Below, piece by piece: positions 30,161 through 39,156 of a stretch of 64,000 nucleotides of DNA. Origin of the DNA: Subdoligranulum variabile (GTDB lineage: Bacteria > Bacillota > Clostridia > Oscillospirales > Ruminococcaceae); assembly GCA_003343905.1 (NCBI GenBank), contig QAKI01000048.1:1-64000 (forward strand), in the 5' to 3' direction. Position 1 is the stretch's first letter; every line of letters begins with the position of its first letter. The notes under the pieces were generated by a model, which saw only the letters and a program-made list of their open reading frames with translations, searched no databases and was not told where the DNA came from. The position numbers and the translations under genes are program-made.

Positions 30161-31496
30161 GTATTTCGCCGCCGGGCACACGCTGTCCTACGAAGCGCGG
30201 CGGGCGGCGCTGACCAGGCTGAAAGACGCGCTGCAGCGGTACGAAGCCGAACTGGCCCGCGCCCTGCAGGCCGACCTGGGCAAGTCCGAGACCGAAAGCT
30301 ATATGTGCGAAACGGGACTGACGCTGTCTGAAGCAGGCTGGATGCTGCGCCACCTGCGCCGCCTGATGCGGGACCGCCGGGTGTCCACGCCGCTGGCCCA
30401 GTTTGCGGCGCGCAGTTTCCGTTCGCCGTCGCCCTACGGCACGGTGCTCATCATGAGCCCGTGGAATTACCCGGTCCTGCTGACGCTGGACCCGCTAATC
30501 GACGCCCTTGCCGCGGGCAACACGGCCGTGGTGAAGCCCAGCGCCTACGCCCCCGCCACCGCCGCCGTGCTGCAAAAGCTGCTGGAAGAATGCTTCCCGC
30601 CGGAATACGTCTGTGTCGTGACCGGCGGCCGGGCCGAGAATCAGGCCCTGCTGCGCCAGAAGTTCGATATGATCTTTTTCACCGGCAGCAAGGCCGTGGG
30701 CAAGGAGGTCCTGCGCTGCGCCGCGGAATACCTGACCCCCGCCGTGCTGGAACTGGGCGGCAAAAGTCCCTGTATCGTAGAAAAAACCGCCAAGATCGAA
30801 CTAGCGGCCAAACGTATCGTGTTCGGCAAATACCTGAACTGCGGGCAGACCTGCGTGGCGCCCGACTACATTTTGTGCGACGCGGCCATCCGGGACAAGC
30901 TGGTGGCGGCCATCCAGAAAGAGATCACCGCCCAGTTCGGCGCGGACCCGATGCAGAACCCCGCCTACGGCAAGATCATCAACGCCAAGCACTACCAGCG
31001 GCTTATGGGCCTGATCGACCCGGCCAAGGTCGTCTGCGGCGGCACGGGGGATGAAGCCGCCCAGCGTATTGCGCCGACCGTGATGCAGGACGTGGCCTGG
31101 GAGGACGCTGTGATGGGCGAGGAGATCTTCGGCCCCATCCTGCCGGTGCTGACCTACACCGACCTGGACGCGGCGCTGGCCGAGATCGAAGCCCGGCCCC
31201 ACCCGCTGGCGCTCTACCTGTTCAGCGAGGACAAGGCCGTGCAGCGCCGGGTGCTGGGGCGGTGCCATTTTGGCGGCGGCTGCCTGAACGACACGATCAT
31301 CCACCTTGCCACCAGCGCCATGCCCTTTGGCGGCGTGGGCGAAAGTGGCATGGGCGGCTACCACGGGCAGGCAGGGTTTGAAGCGTTCAGCCACCTGCGC
31401 AGCATCGTGGACAAAAAGACCTGGATGGACATGCCGGTGCGCTACCAGCCTTACAGCAGCTTGAAGGACCGCCTGTTGCGGGTGTTCCTGCAATGA
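30117..31496 (+). CDS. NAD(P)-dependent aldehyde dehydrogenase (class 3-like)
   Basis: The 459-aa enzyme oxidises an aldehyde to an acid. SPWNYPVLLTLDPLIDALAAGNTAVVKPSAYAP is the coenzyme region. ELGGKSPCIV holds the catalytic Glu, GKYLNCGQTCVAPDY holds the catalytic Cys, and EEIFGPILPV and FGGVGESGMGGYHG complete the family set. Length and C-terminal FEAFSHLRSIVDK fit the class 3/AlkH-like branch, which often acts on long or branched aldehydes. Coupled to the alcohol dehydrogenase, it likely handles the same carbon substrate in two steps. Confidence 0.92.
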   Translation: MTEKEIQSILKRQREYFAAGHTLSYEARRAALTRLKDALQRYEAELARALQADLGKSETESYMCETGLTLSEAGWMLRHLRRLMRDRRVSTPLAQFAARSFRSPSPYGTVLIMSPWNYPVLLTLDPLIDALAAGNTAVVKPSAYAPATAAVLQKLLEECFPPEYVCVVTGGRAENQALLRQKFDMIFFTGSKAVGKEVLRCAAEYLTPAVLELGGKSPCIVEKTAKIELAAKRIVFGKYLNCGQTCVAPDYILCDAAIRDKLVAAIQKEITAQFGADPMQNPAYGKIINAKHYQRLMGLIDPAKVVCGGTGDEAAQRIAPTVMQDVAWEDAVMGEEIFGPILPVLTYTDLDAALAEIEARPHPLALYLFSEDKAVQRRVLGRCHFGGGCLNDTIIHLATSAMPFGGVGESGMGGYHGQAGFEAFSHLRSIVDKKTWMDMPVRYQPYSSLKDRLLRVFLQ

Positions 31497-31510
31497 TCGG
31501 ATCATGATTT

Positions 31511-31556
31511 ATGGGCCGCGGTGTTCCCCGTGTGGGGTGCCGCGGCCCATTTGCTT
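31511..31556 (+). terminator. Terminator of the dehydrogenase operon
   Basis: ATGGGCCGCGG (31511-31521) pairs with CCGCGGCCCAT (31540-31550), with an inner CCCC/GGGG stem; the U-tract (TTGCTTACC) is weak. Confidence 0.6.
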
Positions 31557-31953
31557 ACCTTATTATAATATATAAGAAAATGGCGGACATGAACGCCCCC
31601 ATTGACCTGTAAAATCGGATTTTAGTTTGGCACATTCGGCGGGGGTGATTGTGTCCAAAATGGCGATTCTTCCGTAAGGTGCAAACCCTTCCGTCTGCCT
31701 TCGGCAGACACCTCCCCTAAGAGGGGAGGCTTTTCGGTGGGTGCCCGTTTGAAAGGCTCCCCTCTCAGGGGCTGCGAAGTCGAGCGCACCTGCTACCTTT
31801 CCTGTTGCCGCCGCCTAAAGGCTCCCCTCTTAGGGGAGCTGGCCGCAAAGCGGACTGAGGGGTCTTGCCACTTTGGTAGGCATCATGTCTTCCCTTTTGG
31901 ATGCAAAATCCTGGTCCTATTCCCCTGTACAGGGGCGCTTTTTCTCACCTTCC
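31556..31953. repeat. Tandem ~390-bp non-coding repeat, copy 1
   Basis: This begins with a 25-bp AT-rich box (31556-31580, with CTTAT and ATAAG ends) and runs to the next box. Internal palindromes are TCTGCC-TTC-GGCAGA near 31694, CCTCCCCTAAGAGGGGAGG (31711-31729), and paired CTCCCCTCT/AGGGG stems near 31756 and 31821. It is 398 bp long. No convincing ORF exists in either strand. Hairpin density and duplication suggest a mobile non-autonomous repeat or a structured RNA. Confidence 0.8.
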
Positions 31954-32333
31954 TACCTTATTATAATATATAAGAAAACGGCGGACGTAAACGCCCCCTT
32001 TGACCTGTAAAATCGGATTTTTAGTTTGGCACATTTGGCGGGGGTTGGAATTGTGTCCAAAATGGCGATTCTTCCGTAAGGTGCAAACCCTTCCGTCTGC
32101 CTTCGGCAGACACCTCCCCTAAAAGGGGAGGCTTTTCGGTGGGTGCCCGTTTGAAAGGCTCCCCTCTCAGGGGCTGCGAAGTCGAGCGCCGCCCGCCAAA
32201 GGCTCCCCTTTCAGGGGAGCTGGCCGCGAAGCGGCCTGAGGGGTTTTGCCACTTTGGTGGCATCATGTCTTCCCTTTTGGATGCAAAATTCTGGTCCAAT
32301 TCGCCTGTGCAAAGGTGCTTTTTCTCACCTTCC
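31954..32333. repeat. Tandem ~390-bp non-coding repeat, copy 2
   Basis: The 380-bp copy closely follows copy 1 in sequence. Differences are scattered substitutions and an 18-base-scale deletion near 32195, where copy 1 carries an extra pyrimidine-rich stretch. It begins with the same box (31954-31978). A third box (32334-32358) follows it and then the similarity stops, so three boxes flank two units. Confidence 0.8.
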
Positions 32334-32404
32334 TACCTTACTATAATATATAAGAAAATGGCAGACGTGAGCCCCCCTGGAAACAGAGCGCCATCCCCAA
32401 AAGC

Positions 32405-32440
32405 GCCCCCGCCAAAATACCGCTTCTGGGCGGGCTTTTA
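32405..32440 (+). terminator. Hairpin before feoAB
   Basis: GCCCCCGCC and GGGCGGGC arms with CTTTTATT behind. Its T-tract overlaps the -35 box of the feoAB promoter, so it insulates feoAB from the repeat region. Confidence 0.6.
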
Positions 32441-32469
32441 TTGACATTGCCCCGCCCCCGTGCTACACT
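32441..32469 (+). promoter_or_regulatory. feoAB promoter
   Basis: TTGACA (32441-32446) and TACACT (32464-32469) with 17-bp spacing, about 60 bp before the start codon. I see no convincing Fur box. Confidence 0.8.
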
Positions 32470-32531
32470 TTTTTGTGGAAAGTATTCAAGGTTTTTCAGC
32501 CTGCAACGCAGGCGGAAGGTGGGGAAGTATA

Positions 32532-34913
32532 ATGACATTAGCGGAACTGAAAATCGGGCAGGACGCCCTGATCCGCACGGTGGGCGGCACAGGGGAACTG
32601 CGCCACCACCTGCTGGACATGGGCCTTACCCCCGGCACCGAAGTGACCCTGCGCAAAGTCGCCCCCATGGGCGACCCCATCGAGGTGGAACTGCGCGGCT
32701 ACGAACTGACCCTGCGGCTGGACGACGCAGCCAAGATCACGGTGGAAAACGTGCACGACACGGACCGCGCGGCCCGCAGCGAAAAGCGCCATGCCGCCAT
32801 CCCCCACCCCGGCGTGGGGGAACTGGGCAGCGCCGCCAGCTACCACGCCCGCAAGGCCGGGCCGCCCATCCCTAAAGGCGCGCCGCTGACCTTTGCGCTG
32901 GCCGGCAACCAGAACTGCGGCAAGACCACCCTGTTCAACCAGTTGACCGGTTCCAACCAGCATGTGGGCAACTTTCCTGGCGTGACGGTGGACCGCAAAG
33001 ACGGCGTGATCCGCGGCCACAGCGAAGCCACCGTCACCGACCTGCCGGGCATCTATTCGCTGTCGCCCTATTCCAGCGAGGAGATCGTCACCCGCGATTT
33101 CATCTTGCAGCAGAAGCCCAACGGCATCATCAACATCGTGGATGCGTCCAACATCGAGCGCAACCTCTACCTGACCATGCAGTTGATGGAATTGCAGATT
33201 CCCATGGTGCTGGCGCTGAACATGATGGACGAAGTGCGCGCCAACGGCGGCACCATCCTGGTCAACGAACTGGAAAACGCGCTGGGCATCCCGGTGGTGC
33301 CCATCTCGGCGGCCAAAAATGAAGGCATCGACGAACTGATCGAACACGCGCTGCATGTGGCCCGTCACCGTGAATTGCCCGGCCGCATCGACTTCTGCAC
33401 CGCCGGGGCCGACGCCAACGACCCGCGCGGCGCCGTACACCGCTGCATCCACGCCGTGGCCCATCTGATCGAAGACCACGCGGCCGCCGCCGGGCTGCCG
33501 CTGCGGTTCGCTTCCACCAAACTGGTGGAGGGCGACGGTCCCATTCTGGAATCGCTGAGTCTGGACCAGAACGAAAAGGAACTGCTGGACCACACCATCA
33601 CCGAACTGGAAAGCGAGACCGGCCTGGACCGCGAAGCCGCCCTGGCCGATATGCGCTTCACCTTTATTGAAAAGCTCTGTGCCGAGACCGTCGTGAAGCC
33701 CGGCGAAAGCCGCGAACACAAGCGCAGCGTTGCCATTGACCGGGTGCTGACCGGCCGGTTCACGGCACTGCCCTGCTTCATCGGCATCATGGCGCTGGTG
33801 TTCTGGCTGACTTTCGGGGTCATCGGCGCGCTGCTGTCCGACTGGATGACGCTGGGCATCGACGCGCTGACCGGCGTTGTGGACAACGCCCTGACCGCCT
33901 ACGAGATCAACCCCGTCGTCCACTCGCTGGTGATCGACGGCATCTTTGCCGGTGTGGGCAGCGTGCTGAGCTTCCTGCCCACCATCGTTACGCTGTTCTT
34001 CTTCCTCTCCATTCTGGAAGATACCGGCTACATGGCCCGCGTCGCCTTCGTCATGGACAAGCTGCTGCGGCGCATCGGGCTTTCGGGCCGCAGCTTCGTG
34101 CCCATGCTCATCGGGTTCGGCTGCTCGGTGCCCGCCATCATGGCCACCCGCACCCTCTCCAGCGACCGCGACCGCCGCATGACCATCCTGCTCACGCCGT
34201 TTATGAGCTGCTCGGCTAAGCTGCCCATCTACGCCCTGTTCACCGCCGCTTTCTTCCCGGTGGTATGGCGTGCGCCGGTCATGATCTTCCTGTATCTGTT
34301 CGGCATTTTGTGCGGCGTGCTCTACGCGCTGGTGCTCAAGCACACCGCCTTCCACGGCGAGCCGGTGCCCTTTGTGATGGAACTGCCCAACTACCGCCTG
34401 CCCAGCGCCCGCAGCGTGGGCCAGTTGATTTGGGAGAAGGCCCGCGACTTTGTGCAGCGCGCTTTCACCATCATCTTTGTGGCGACCGTTATCATCTGGT
34501 TCCTGCAAACCTTTGACACCCGCCTGAACGTGGCCGCCACCCCCGACTGCAGCCTGCTGGCGCTGATCGGTTCCTGGATCGCGCCGCTGTTCGTGCCGCT
34601 GGGCTTCGGCGACTGGCGCGTTTCCACCGCGCTGATCACCGGCTTCACCGCCAAGGAGAGCGTGGTCTCCACCCTGACGGTGCTGCTGGGCGGCAGCACG
34701 GCGGCCCTGGGCACGCTGTTCACGCCCTTTACGGCGGTGGTGTTCCTTGTGTTCACGCTGCTGTACACCCCCTGCGTGGCGGCTATTGCCGCCGTCCGGC
34801 GGGAGATGGGCAGCGCCCGCGCAGCAGCCGGGGTCGCCCTGGCCCAGTGCGCCATCGCCTGGGTGATGGCGTTCCTGGTGCGCTGCATCGGCCTGCTGAT
34901 CGGTCTGGGCTGA
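32532..34913 (+). CDS. feoB: FeoA-FeoB fusion ferrous iron transporter
   Basis: This 793-aa inner-membrane Fe(II) importer has an N-terminal FeoA SH3-like domain (1-75: HHLLDMGLTPGTEVTLRKVAPMGDPIEVEL). A linker follows, then the FeoB G domain with G1 GNQNCGKTT (about 121-129), G3 DLPG and G4 NMMD. The C-terminal core carries gate motifs FGCSVPAIMATR and FMSCSAKLPIYALF plus the TAKESVVSTL repeat. FeoA and FeoB are usually separate; fusion occurs in some anaerobes. ATG 32532 is chosen, as GGAAGGTGGGG lies just upstream. Confidence 0.95.
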   Translation: MTLAELKIGQDALIRTVGGTGELRHHLLDMGLTPGTEVTLRKVAPMGDPIEVELRGYELTLRLDDAAKITVENVHDTDRAARSEKRHAAIPHPGVGELGSAASYHARKAGPPIPKGAPLTFALAGNQNCGKTTLFNQLTGSNQHVGNFPGVTVDRKDGVIRGHSEATVTDLPGIYSLSPYSSEEIVTRDFILQQKPNGIINIVDASNIERNLYLTMQLMELQIPMVLALNMMDEVRANGGTILVNELENALGIPVVPISAAKNEGIDELIEHALHVARHRELPGRIDFCTAGADANDPRGAVHRCIHAVAHLIEDHAAAAGLPLRFASTKLVEGDGPILESLSLDQNEKELLDHTITELESETGLDREAALADMRFTFIEKLCAETVVKPGESREHKRSVAIDRVLTGRFTALPCFIGIMALVFWLTFGVIGALLSDWMTLGIDALTGVVDNALTAYEINPVVHSLVIDGIFAGVGSVLSFLPTIVTLFFFLSILEDTGYMARVAFVMDKLLRRIGLSGRSFVPMLIGFGCSVPAIMATRTLSSDRDRRMTILLTPFMSCSAKLPIYALFTAAFFPVVWRAPVMIFLYLFGILCGVLYALVLKHTAFHGEPVPFVMELPNYRLPSARSVGQLIWEKARDFVQRAFTIIFVATVIIWFLQTFDTRLNVAATPDCSLLALIGSWIAPLFVPLGFGDWRVSTALITGFTAKESVVSTLTVLLGGSTAALGTLFTPFTAVVFLVFTLLYTPCVAAIAAVRREMGSARAAAGVALAQCAIAWVMAFLVRCIGLLIGLG

Positions 34914-34938
34914 TGCCATTGGTCATTTGTTGAAACAA

Positions 34939-34980
34939 AACGCTCCCGGTGGGAAATTCCCGCCGGGAGCGTTCGTTTTA
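34939..34980. terminator. Bidirectional terminator between feoAB and MATE
   Basis: AACGCTCCCGG (34939-34949) and CCGGGAGCGTT (34963-34973), with an inner GGGAATTCCC-like stem. CGTTTTA follows on the plus strand and TTGTTTC on the minus strand. Confidence 0.8.
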
Positions 34981-36309
34981 CCGCAATCCCTGTCTGCGGC
35001 AGATCGAAAAGTAATAGGGCACCTCGAACAGCAGCATAACGCACCAGCCGAAGGCACAGGCCCACGCAACGCCGGGCAGCCCGATTCGGGGCGCCAGTAT
35101 GACGGCCCCCAGCGCCCGCAGCCCCGCCTGCAAACAGGTGCCAAGGAGCGTCGTGCCCATCTTGCCCATGCCGCGGTAAAAGCCTTGGAAACCGTTGGTC
35201 AGCGCGGGCAGGATGTAGAACAGCGCCATCAGACCCAGATATTCGCTGCCCAGCGCCACGACCTGGGCGGCCCCTTCCCCGCTGACGAAAAGCGCCACCA
35301 GCGGCGTGCGCAGCCCGGCCACCAACAGGCCGATGAGCGCCCAATATCCCAGTTCCAGCCGCAGCCCCACCGCGAAACCGTGCCGGATACGTTCCGGCCG
35401 CCGCGCCCCGCGGTTCTGCGCGATGTAGGTGGTGATGGCGGTGGCGATGCTCTGTTCCGGCGTAAAGGCGAAGTCATCCACCCGCGTGACGGCGTTGAAC
35501 GCCGCGATGGCCCCCACGCCCAGGGCGTTGACCTGGCCCTGGATCAGCACTTTGCAGATGGGCTGCACCGCCTGCTGCAACGCCGTGACCGCCCCGTATT
35601 GCAGGATGCGCCCCAACAGCGCCGGGCGAATGCGCCAGTCCTGCCGGGCGGGGCAAAGCTGCGGCACCCGCCGCACCATGTAGACGGCGGCCATCAGGGC
35701 GCTGGCGGCCTCGGCCACCACGGTCGTCACGGCGCTGCACACGATCCCGAACCCCAGCCCGCCGATGAGGATGAGGTCCAGCGCCGCGTTGAGCACGGCG
35801 GAAAAGGCCAGAAATTTGAGGGGCGTTTTAGAATCCCCCACGCTTTTAAAGCCCGCCGCCAGCGCATTATAAAAGAAGGTGAAGGGCGCGCCCAAAAAGG
35901 TGATGCGCAGATACACGCCGGTGATGGAAAAAATGCGGTCCGGCACCGCCAGCGCACGCAGGATTGCAGGCGTACATACCATGCCCAGCAGCGCCACGGC
36001 ACAGCAAAGCGCCGCGCCGAACAGCAGCGCGGTGGCCAGCGTCTGCCGCAGCGCGCCGGTCTGCCCTGCGCCGAAGGCTTCGCTCATGAGCACCCCCGCG
36101 CCGATGCACAGCCCGCTGACCGCCAGGATCACCAGGTTCATCACCGGTCCGGCCACGCCCTCGGCGGCCAGGGCATCCTGCCCAATGAACCGCCCGGCGA
36201 TGATGGAGTCCACCGCATTATAAGCCAACTGCAACCAGTTGCCCAGCAGCAGCGGCACCGCATAAAAGAAGAGGTGCCCCAGCGGGGCACCCTTGGTCAT
36301 ATCGCGCAT
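34978..36309 (-). CDS. MATE family efflux transporter (second copy)
   Basis: This 443-aa, 12-helix protein opens with PLGHLFFYAVPLLLGNWLQLAYNAVDSIIAGRFIGQDALAAEGVAGPVMNL, a DinF/NorM-like start. It is distinct from the MATE at 10393-11730 and resembles the branch often annotated as Na+-driven multidrug efflux. It lies alone, 20 bp downstream of the GtrII-like gene on the same strand, so it may be transcribed with that pair. Confidence 0.9.
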   Translation of the reverse strand: MRDMTKGAPLGHLFFYAVPLLLGNWLQLAYNAVDSIIAGRFIGQDALAAEGVAGPVMNLVILAVSGLCIGAGVLMSEAFGAGQTGALRQTLATALLFGAALCCAVALLGMVCTPAILRALAVPDRIFSITGVYLRITFLGAPFTFFYNALAAGFKSVGDSKTPLKFLAFSAVLNAALDLILIGGLGFGIVCSAVTTVVAEAASALMAAVYMVRRVPQLCPARQDWRIRPALLGRILQYGAVTALQQAVQPICKVLIQGQVNALGVGAIAAFNAVTRVDDFAFTPEQSIATAITTYIAQNRGARRPERIRHGFAVGLRLELGYWALIGLLVAGLRTPLVALFVSGEGAAQVVALGSEYLGLMALFYILPALTNGFQGFYRGMGKMGTTLLGTCLQAGLRALGAVILAPRIGLPGVAWACAFGWCVMLLFEVPYYFSICRRQGLR

Positions 36310-36328
36310 AGGCTCCGCGCCCTTTCGC

Positions 36329-37912
36329 TTATTGGATCTCGGCCACTTTTACCATCACAACGCCGTCGATGGTCTGGATCGAACCTTCCTGCGGGTAGAC
36401 CGGCATATTCTGGAACTCCTCTGTCGCGCACAGTTCCCGGGTCCGCTCGTCGGAACACCAGTTGAGGTTGATGCCCAGTTCTTCCCAGTACAGGCTGTGC
36501 CAGCCGCGTGCGTTGAAGGTCGGATCGAAGGAGAGGAGGCCGAACTGGGCCAAGTCACTGGCGCGCTCGGTCAACGGCGAAACATCGTCGTACATCCCCT
36601 TCTGCGGTTCGCCCAGGATGCAGACTTCCGCCCCCGCCTGGTAGTCCGGGTTTTGCTCCAGTTGCTGGCAGATCCGGTTGGCCAGATTGACGATCTTGTT
36701 TTTCTGTGCCAGCATGACCATGGCATCGTTATTGATCTGGACCACATACCCGCGCAGCAAAATCACGCTGCACACCGCCCCGACCGCCAGCGACCAGCCT
36801 GCCAGCTTCTTCCCCTTGATCGGGCATTTTTCCAAAAGCGCCAGGCAGAAAGGGGCTACCAGCACCAGCGCCCCCGCCATACGGAGTTCGATATGCGTGT
36901 TCGCATTGAGAATATCCGTCACATTGATCGCCGCAGGCAGCAGCAAAACAAGTACGACCGACAAAAGCGCCGCTGTTTTCCGGCGCAGTTTGACCAGCCA
37001 GAGCACCAGCACGACCAGTGTGACGATCAACGCCCCCGCATAGGCAAGGCGCTGGCCGTAGTAGTTTTGCGCAATGGTATAATGCTGCGTAAAATAGACA
37101 GCAAAATCCCGGTACGCATTGACAAGCCCCTGCGGGACCCCTTTCAAAACTTCAATGGGACCGTTGGCATAGCTGCCGAACAGGCTTGCGTCGTACAGCT
37201 TCAAAAACAGCTTTAGAACGATATAATAGGCGACCGAACCGGAAATGCCCATAATCAGCATCCGCCGAAGCAGCGGCAGCCATGCGCGCTGCTGCAGCAC
37301 CGCGATCAGCAGCATCATCACACAAAGACCGGCTGCCACGCCCAAACTGGCCTGATACATACTCAGCGAGAACATCAGGCACAAAGCGCCGACCGCCCAC
37401 CAGAGGGACGGCGCGTAGACCGCTTCATACACCGCCAGGACCGCCAGAAAGAAGGAAAGCCCATAGGCAGCGCTGCAATAGTGGAAAGTTTCCACTTCCG
37501 CCACATAGGGGGAACATGCGACCATCAGCGGGATCAAAAATTTGGCCACCCGGCTGTGCAGGTCAAACAGACGCACCACCAACAGCCCCGCCAGTACATA
37601 GAAGAAGATCATCAGCAGCGCCGACAACGCAGGAAAGTTGATGCCCTCGCGCAGCATATCTACCAGCCTAAGCCCCCAGCGGCCCTGCTCCGTCTCCCAG
37701 TAAGGATTGAACTCCCACAAGTCTGCAATGTAGAGACTGCCCACATGCATAGAATCCATGTTGCGAAGCTGGTAAGCGTAGATCGGATAATGTACCGCGG
37801 CGGCGGCCAGCATTGCCACGATAAAGGCCCAGCGGTTTTGATAAAACCAGGCGCCTGTCTGGCCCAAAAAGGCCGACACTTTTTGTTCTACTGTTTTCCC
37901 TGCCGGTACCAT
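36329..37912 (-). CDS. GtrII-type membrane glucosyltransferase
   Basis: This 527-aa protein has about 11 helices (one N-terminal at about 28-48) and a C-terminal external domain (about 400-527). The early loop LRNMDSMHVGSLYIADLWEFNPYWETEQGRWG resembles the GtrII/O-antigen-conversion family (glucosyltransferase domain), in which a lipid-linked glucose is added to a surface polymer. It is directly downstream of a GtrB-like gene, with the stop of one abutting the start of the other (37913/37912). Confidence 0.78.
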   Translation of the reverse strand: MVPAGKTVEQKVSAFLGQTGAWFYQNRWAFIVAMLAAAAVHYPIYAYQLRNMDSMHVGSLYIADLWEFNPYWETEQGRWGLRLVDMLREGINFPALSALLMIFFYVLAGLLVVRLFDLHSRVAKFLIPLMVACSPYVAEVETFHYCSAAYGLSFFLAVLAVYEAVYAPSLWWAVGALCLMFSLSMYQASLGVAAGLCVMMLLIAVLQQRAWLPLLRRMLIMGISGSVAYYIVLKLFLKLYDASLFGSYANGPIEVLKGVPQGLVNAYRDFAVYFTQHYTIAQNYYGQRLAYAGALIVTLVVLVLWLVKLRRKTAALLSVVLVLLLPAAINVTDILNANTHIELRMAGALVLVAPFCLALLEKCPIKGKKLAGWSLAVGAVCSVILLRGYVVQINNDAMVMLAQKNKIVNLANRICQQLEQNPDYQAGAEVCILGEPQKGMYDDVSPLTERASDLAQFGLLSFDPTFNARGWHSLYWEELGINLNWCSDERTRELCATEEFQNMPVYPQEGSIQTIDGVVMVKVAEIQ

Positions 37913-38854
37913 TTATCTGCCTTCCTCCGTCTCGGCAACGATGTAGATGGGGCGATGCTTGACTTCCAGGTAGGTCTTGGCAAGGTATTCGCCCACGATG
38001 CCGGTGCAGAAGAGCTGCACGCCGCTGCACAGCAGGATGATGCAGACCATGCTGGGCCAGCCGGAAGTGGGGTCACCGAAGGCCAGTGCCCGGATGACGA
38101 CAAACAGAATACCAATGAAGGCCAGCACGCAGAACAGCACGCCCGCGCCCGCCGCTACCAGCAGCGGCGTGGTGGAGAAGCCCACGATGCCCTCTATGGA
38201 ATACTTGAACAGGCCCCAGAAGTTCCATTTGGTGGTACCGGCGACCCGCTCGATATTTTCATAATCAAACCACTTGGTCTTGAAGCCGACCCAACTGAAA
38301 ATGCCTTTGCTGAAGCGGTTGTACTCCGCCATGCGAAGCACCGCGTCCACCATTTTGCGGCTCATAAGGCGGAAGTCCCGCGCGCCGTCCACGATCTCGG
38401 TATCCGACATTTTATTGATGATCTGATAGAATTTTTTGGCAAACCAGCTGCGCAGCGGCGGTTCCCCCTTGCGGGTGGTGCGGCGGGTGGCCGCACAGTC
38501 GTACTCGCCGGTGAGCAGGGTGTCCAGCATATCGGGCAGCAGCGAGGGCGGGTCCTGCAGGTCGGCGTCCATGGTGGCCACATAATCGCCGCGGGCCGCC
38601 TGCAAACCGGCATAAATGCCCGCTTCCTTGCCGAAGTTACGGCTGAAAGACACATACCGCACGCGGGGGTCCCGGGCGTGCAGTTCGCGCGCCACCCGCA
38701 GCGTGCCGTCGCGGGAACCGTCGTCGATGAACACAAATTCAAACTGCGCACCGTGACTTTTTTCCATCTGGGCCGCCACGCGGCTGGCTTCCTGATAGAA
38801 AAGCGGCATGGCTTCCTCTTCATTATAACAGGGTACGATCAGACTGATGAGCAT
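37913..38854 (-). CDS. Polyprenyl-phosphate glucosyltransferase, GtrB-like (GT2)
   Basis: This 313-aa enzyme has LISLIVPCYNEEEAMPLFY at the N-terminus, FIDDGSRDGT, SRNFGKEAGIYAGLQ and the donor motif MDADLQDPP (about 96-98). IVDGARDFRLMSRKMV and two C-terminal helices (about 229-250 and 266-288) follow. This is a near-textbook bactoprenol glucosyltransferase. It loads glucose onto undecaprenyl phosphate for the GtrII-like protein. No GtrA flippase gene lies next to the pair. Confidence 0.9.
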   Translation of the reverse strand: MLISLIVPCYNEEEAMPLFYQEASRVAAQMEKSHGAQFEFVFIDDGSRDGTLRVARELHARDPRVRYVSFSRNFGKEAGIYAGLQAARGDYVATMDADLQDPPSLLPDMLDTLLTGEYDCAATRRTTRKGEPPLRSWFAKKFYQIINKMSDTEIVDGARDFRLMSRKMVDAVLRMAEYNRFSKGIFSWVGFKTKWFDYENIERVAGTTKWNFWGLFKYSIEGIVGFSTTPLLVAAGAGVLFCVLAFIGILFVVIRALAFGDPTSGWPSMVCIILLCSGVQLFCTGIVGEYLAKTYLEVKHRPIYIVAETEEGR

Positions 38855-38903
38855 GGCAACGTCCTACTTTCCACAAAGGTTTCCAGTATATAGTATTGTT
38901 CTT

Positions 38904-38932
38904 ATTATATCACGATGTGCTGCACTTGTAAA
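38904..38932 (-). promoter_or_regulatory. Promoter of the gtrB/gtrII pair
   Basis: On the minus strand TTTACA (38932-38927) and TATAAT (38909-38904) are 17 bp apart, about 50 bp before the gene. The rest of 38933-39049 shows no gene. Confidence 0.75.
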
Positions 38933-39040
38933 CGCAGACCTGCGGCCCCTGTGCAAAGGCCGCCCGTGCGAGCCATGGCAAAAAACCATCGCAAATTCGT
39001 TAAAATTTATGCCGGATTTTCGACTATAAACCGCCCCACA

Positions 39041-39089
39041 CAAAAGAAAAAGCATGCGTTCCGTGCAGCATAACACGGAACACACGCTT
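39041..39089 (-). terminator. leuS terminator
   Basis: On the minus strand, arms at 39089-39074 and 39065-39050 pair (GTTCCGTG/CACGGAAC core with two mismatches outside), followed by TTTCTTTTG. Confidence 0.8.
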
Positions 39090-39156
39090 CTTATCACAGC
39101 TTATCCTGTCGTTTATACACAGCCGCAGCATCACGCTGCCGCGCGGGCAGAACGGC

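Noticed and set aside
32021..32299. 92-codon minus-strand ORF and similar plus-strand ORFs in the tandem repeats
   Set aside because: They follow the repeat hairpins, change between the two copies and carry no ribosome binding site; the repeat is more likely non-coding.
31556..32358. CRISPR array
   Set aside because: Only two long units with near-identical interiors, not short repeats with unique spacers; no cas genes nearby.
38847..39029. 60-codon plus-strand ORF upstream of the gtrB-like gene
   Set aside because: Overlaps the promoter of the divergent gene, no motif and no ribosome binding site.
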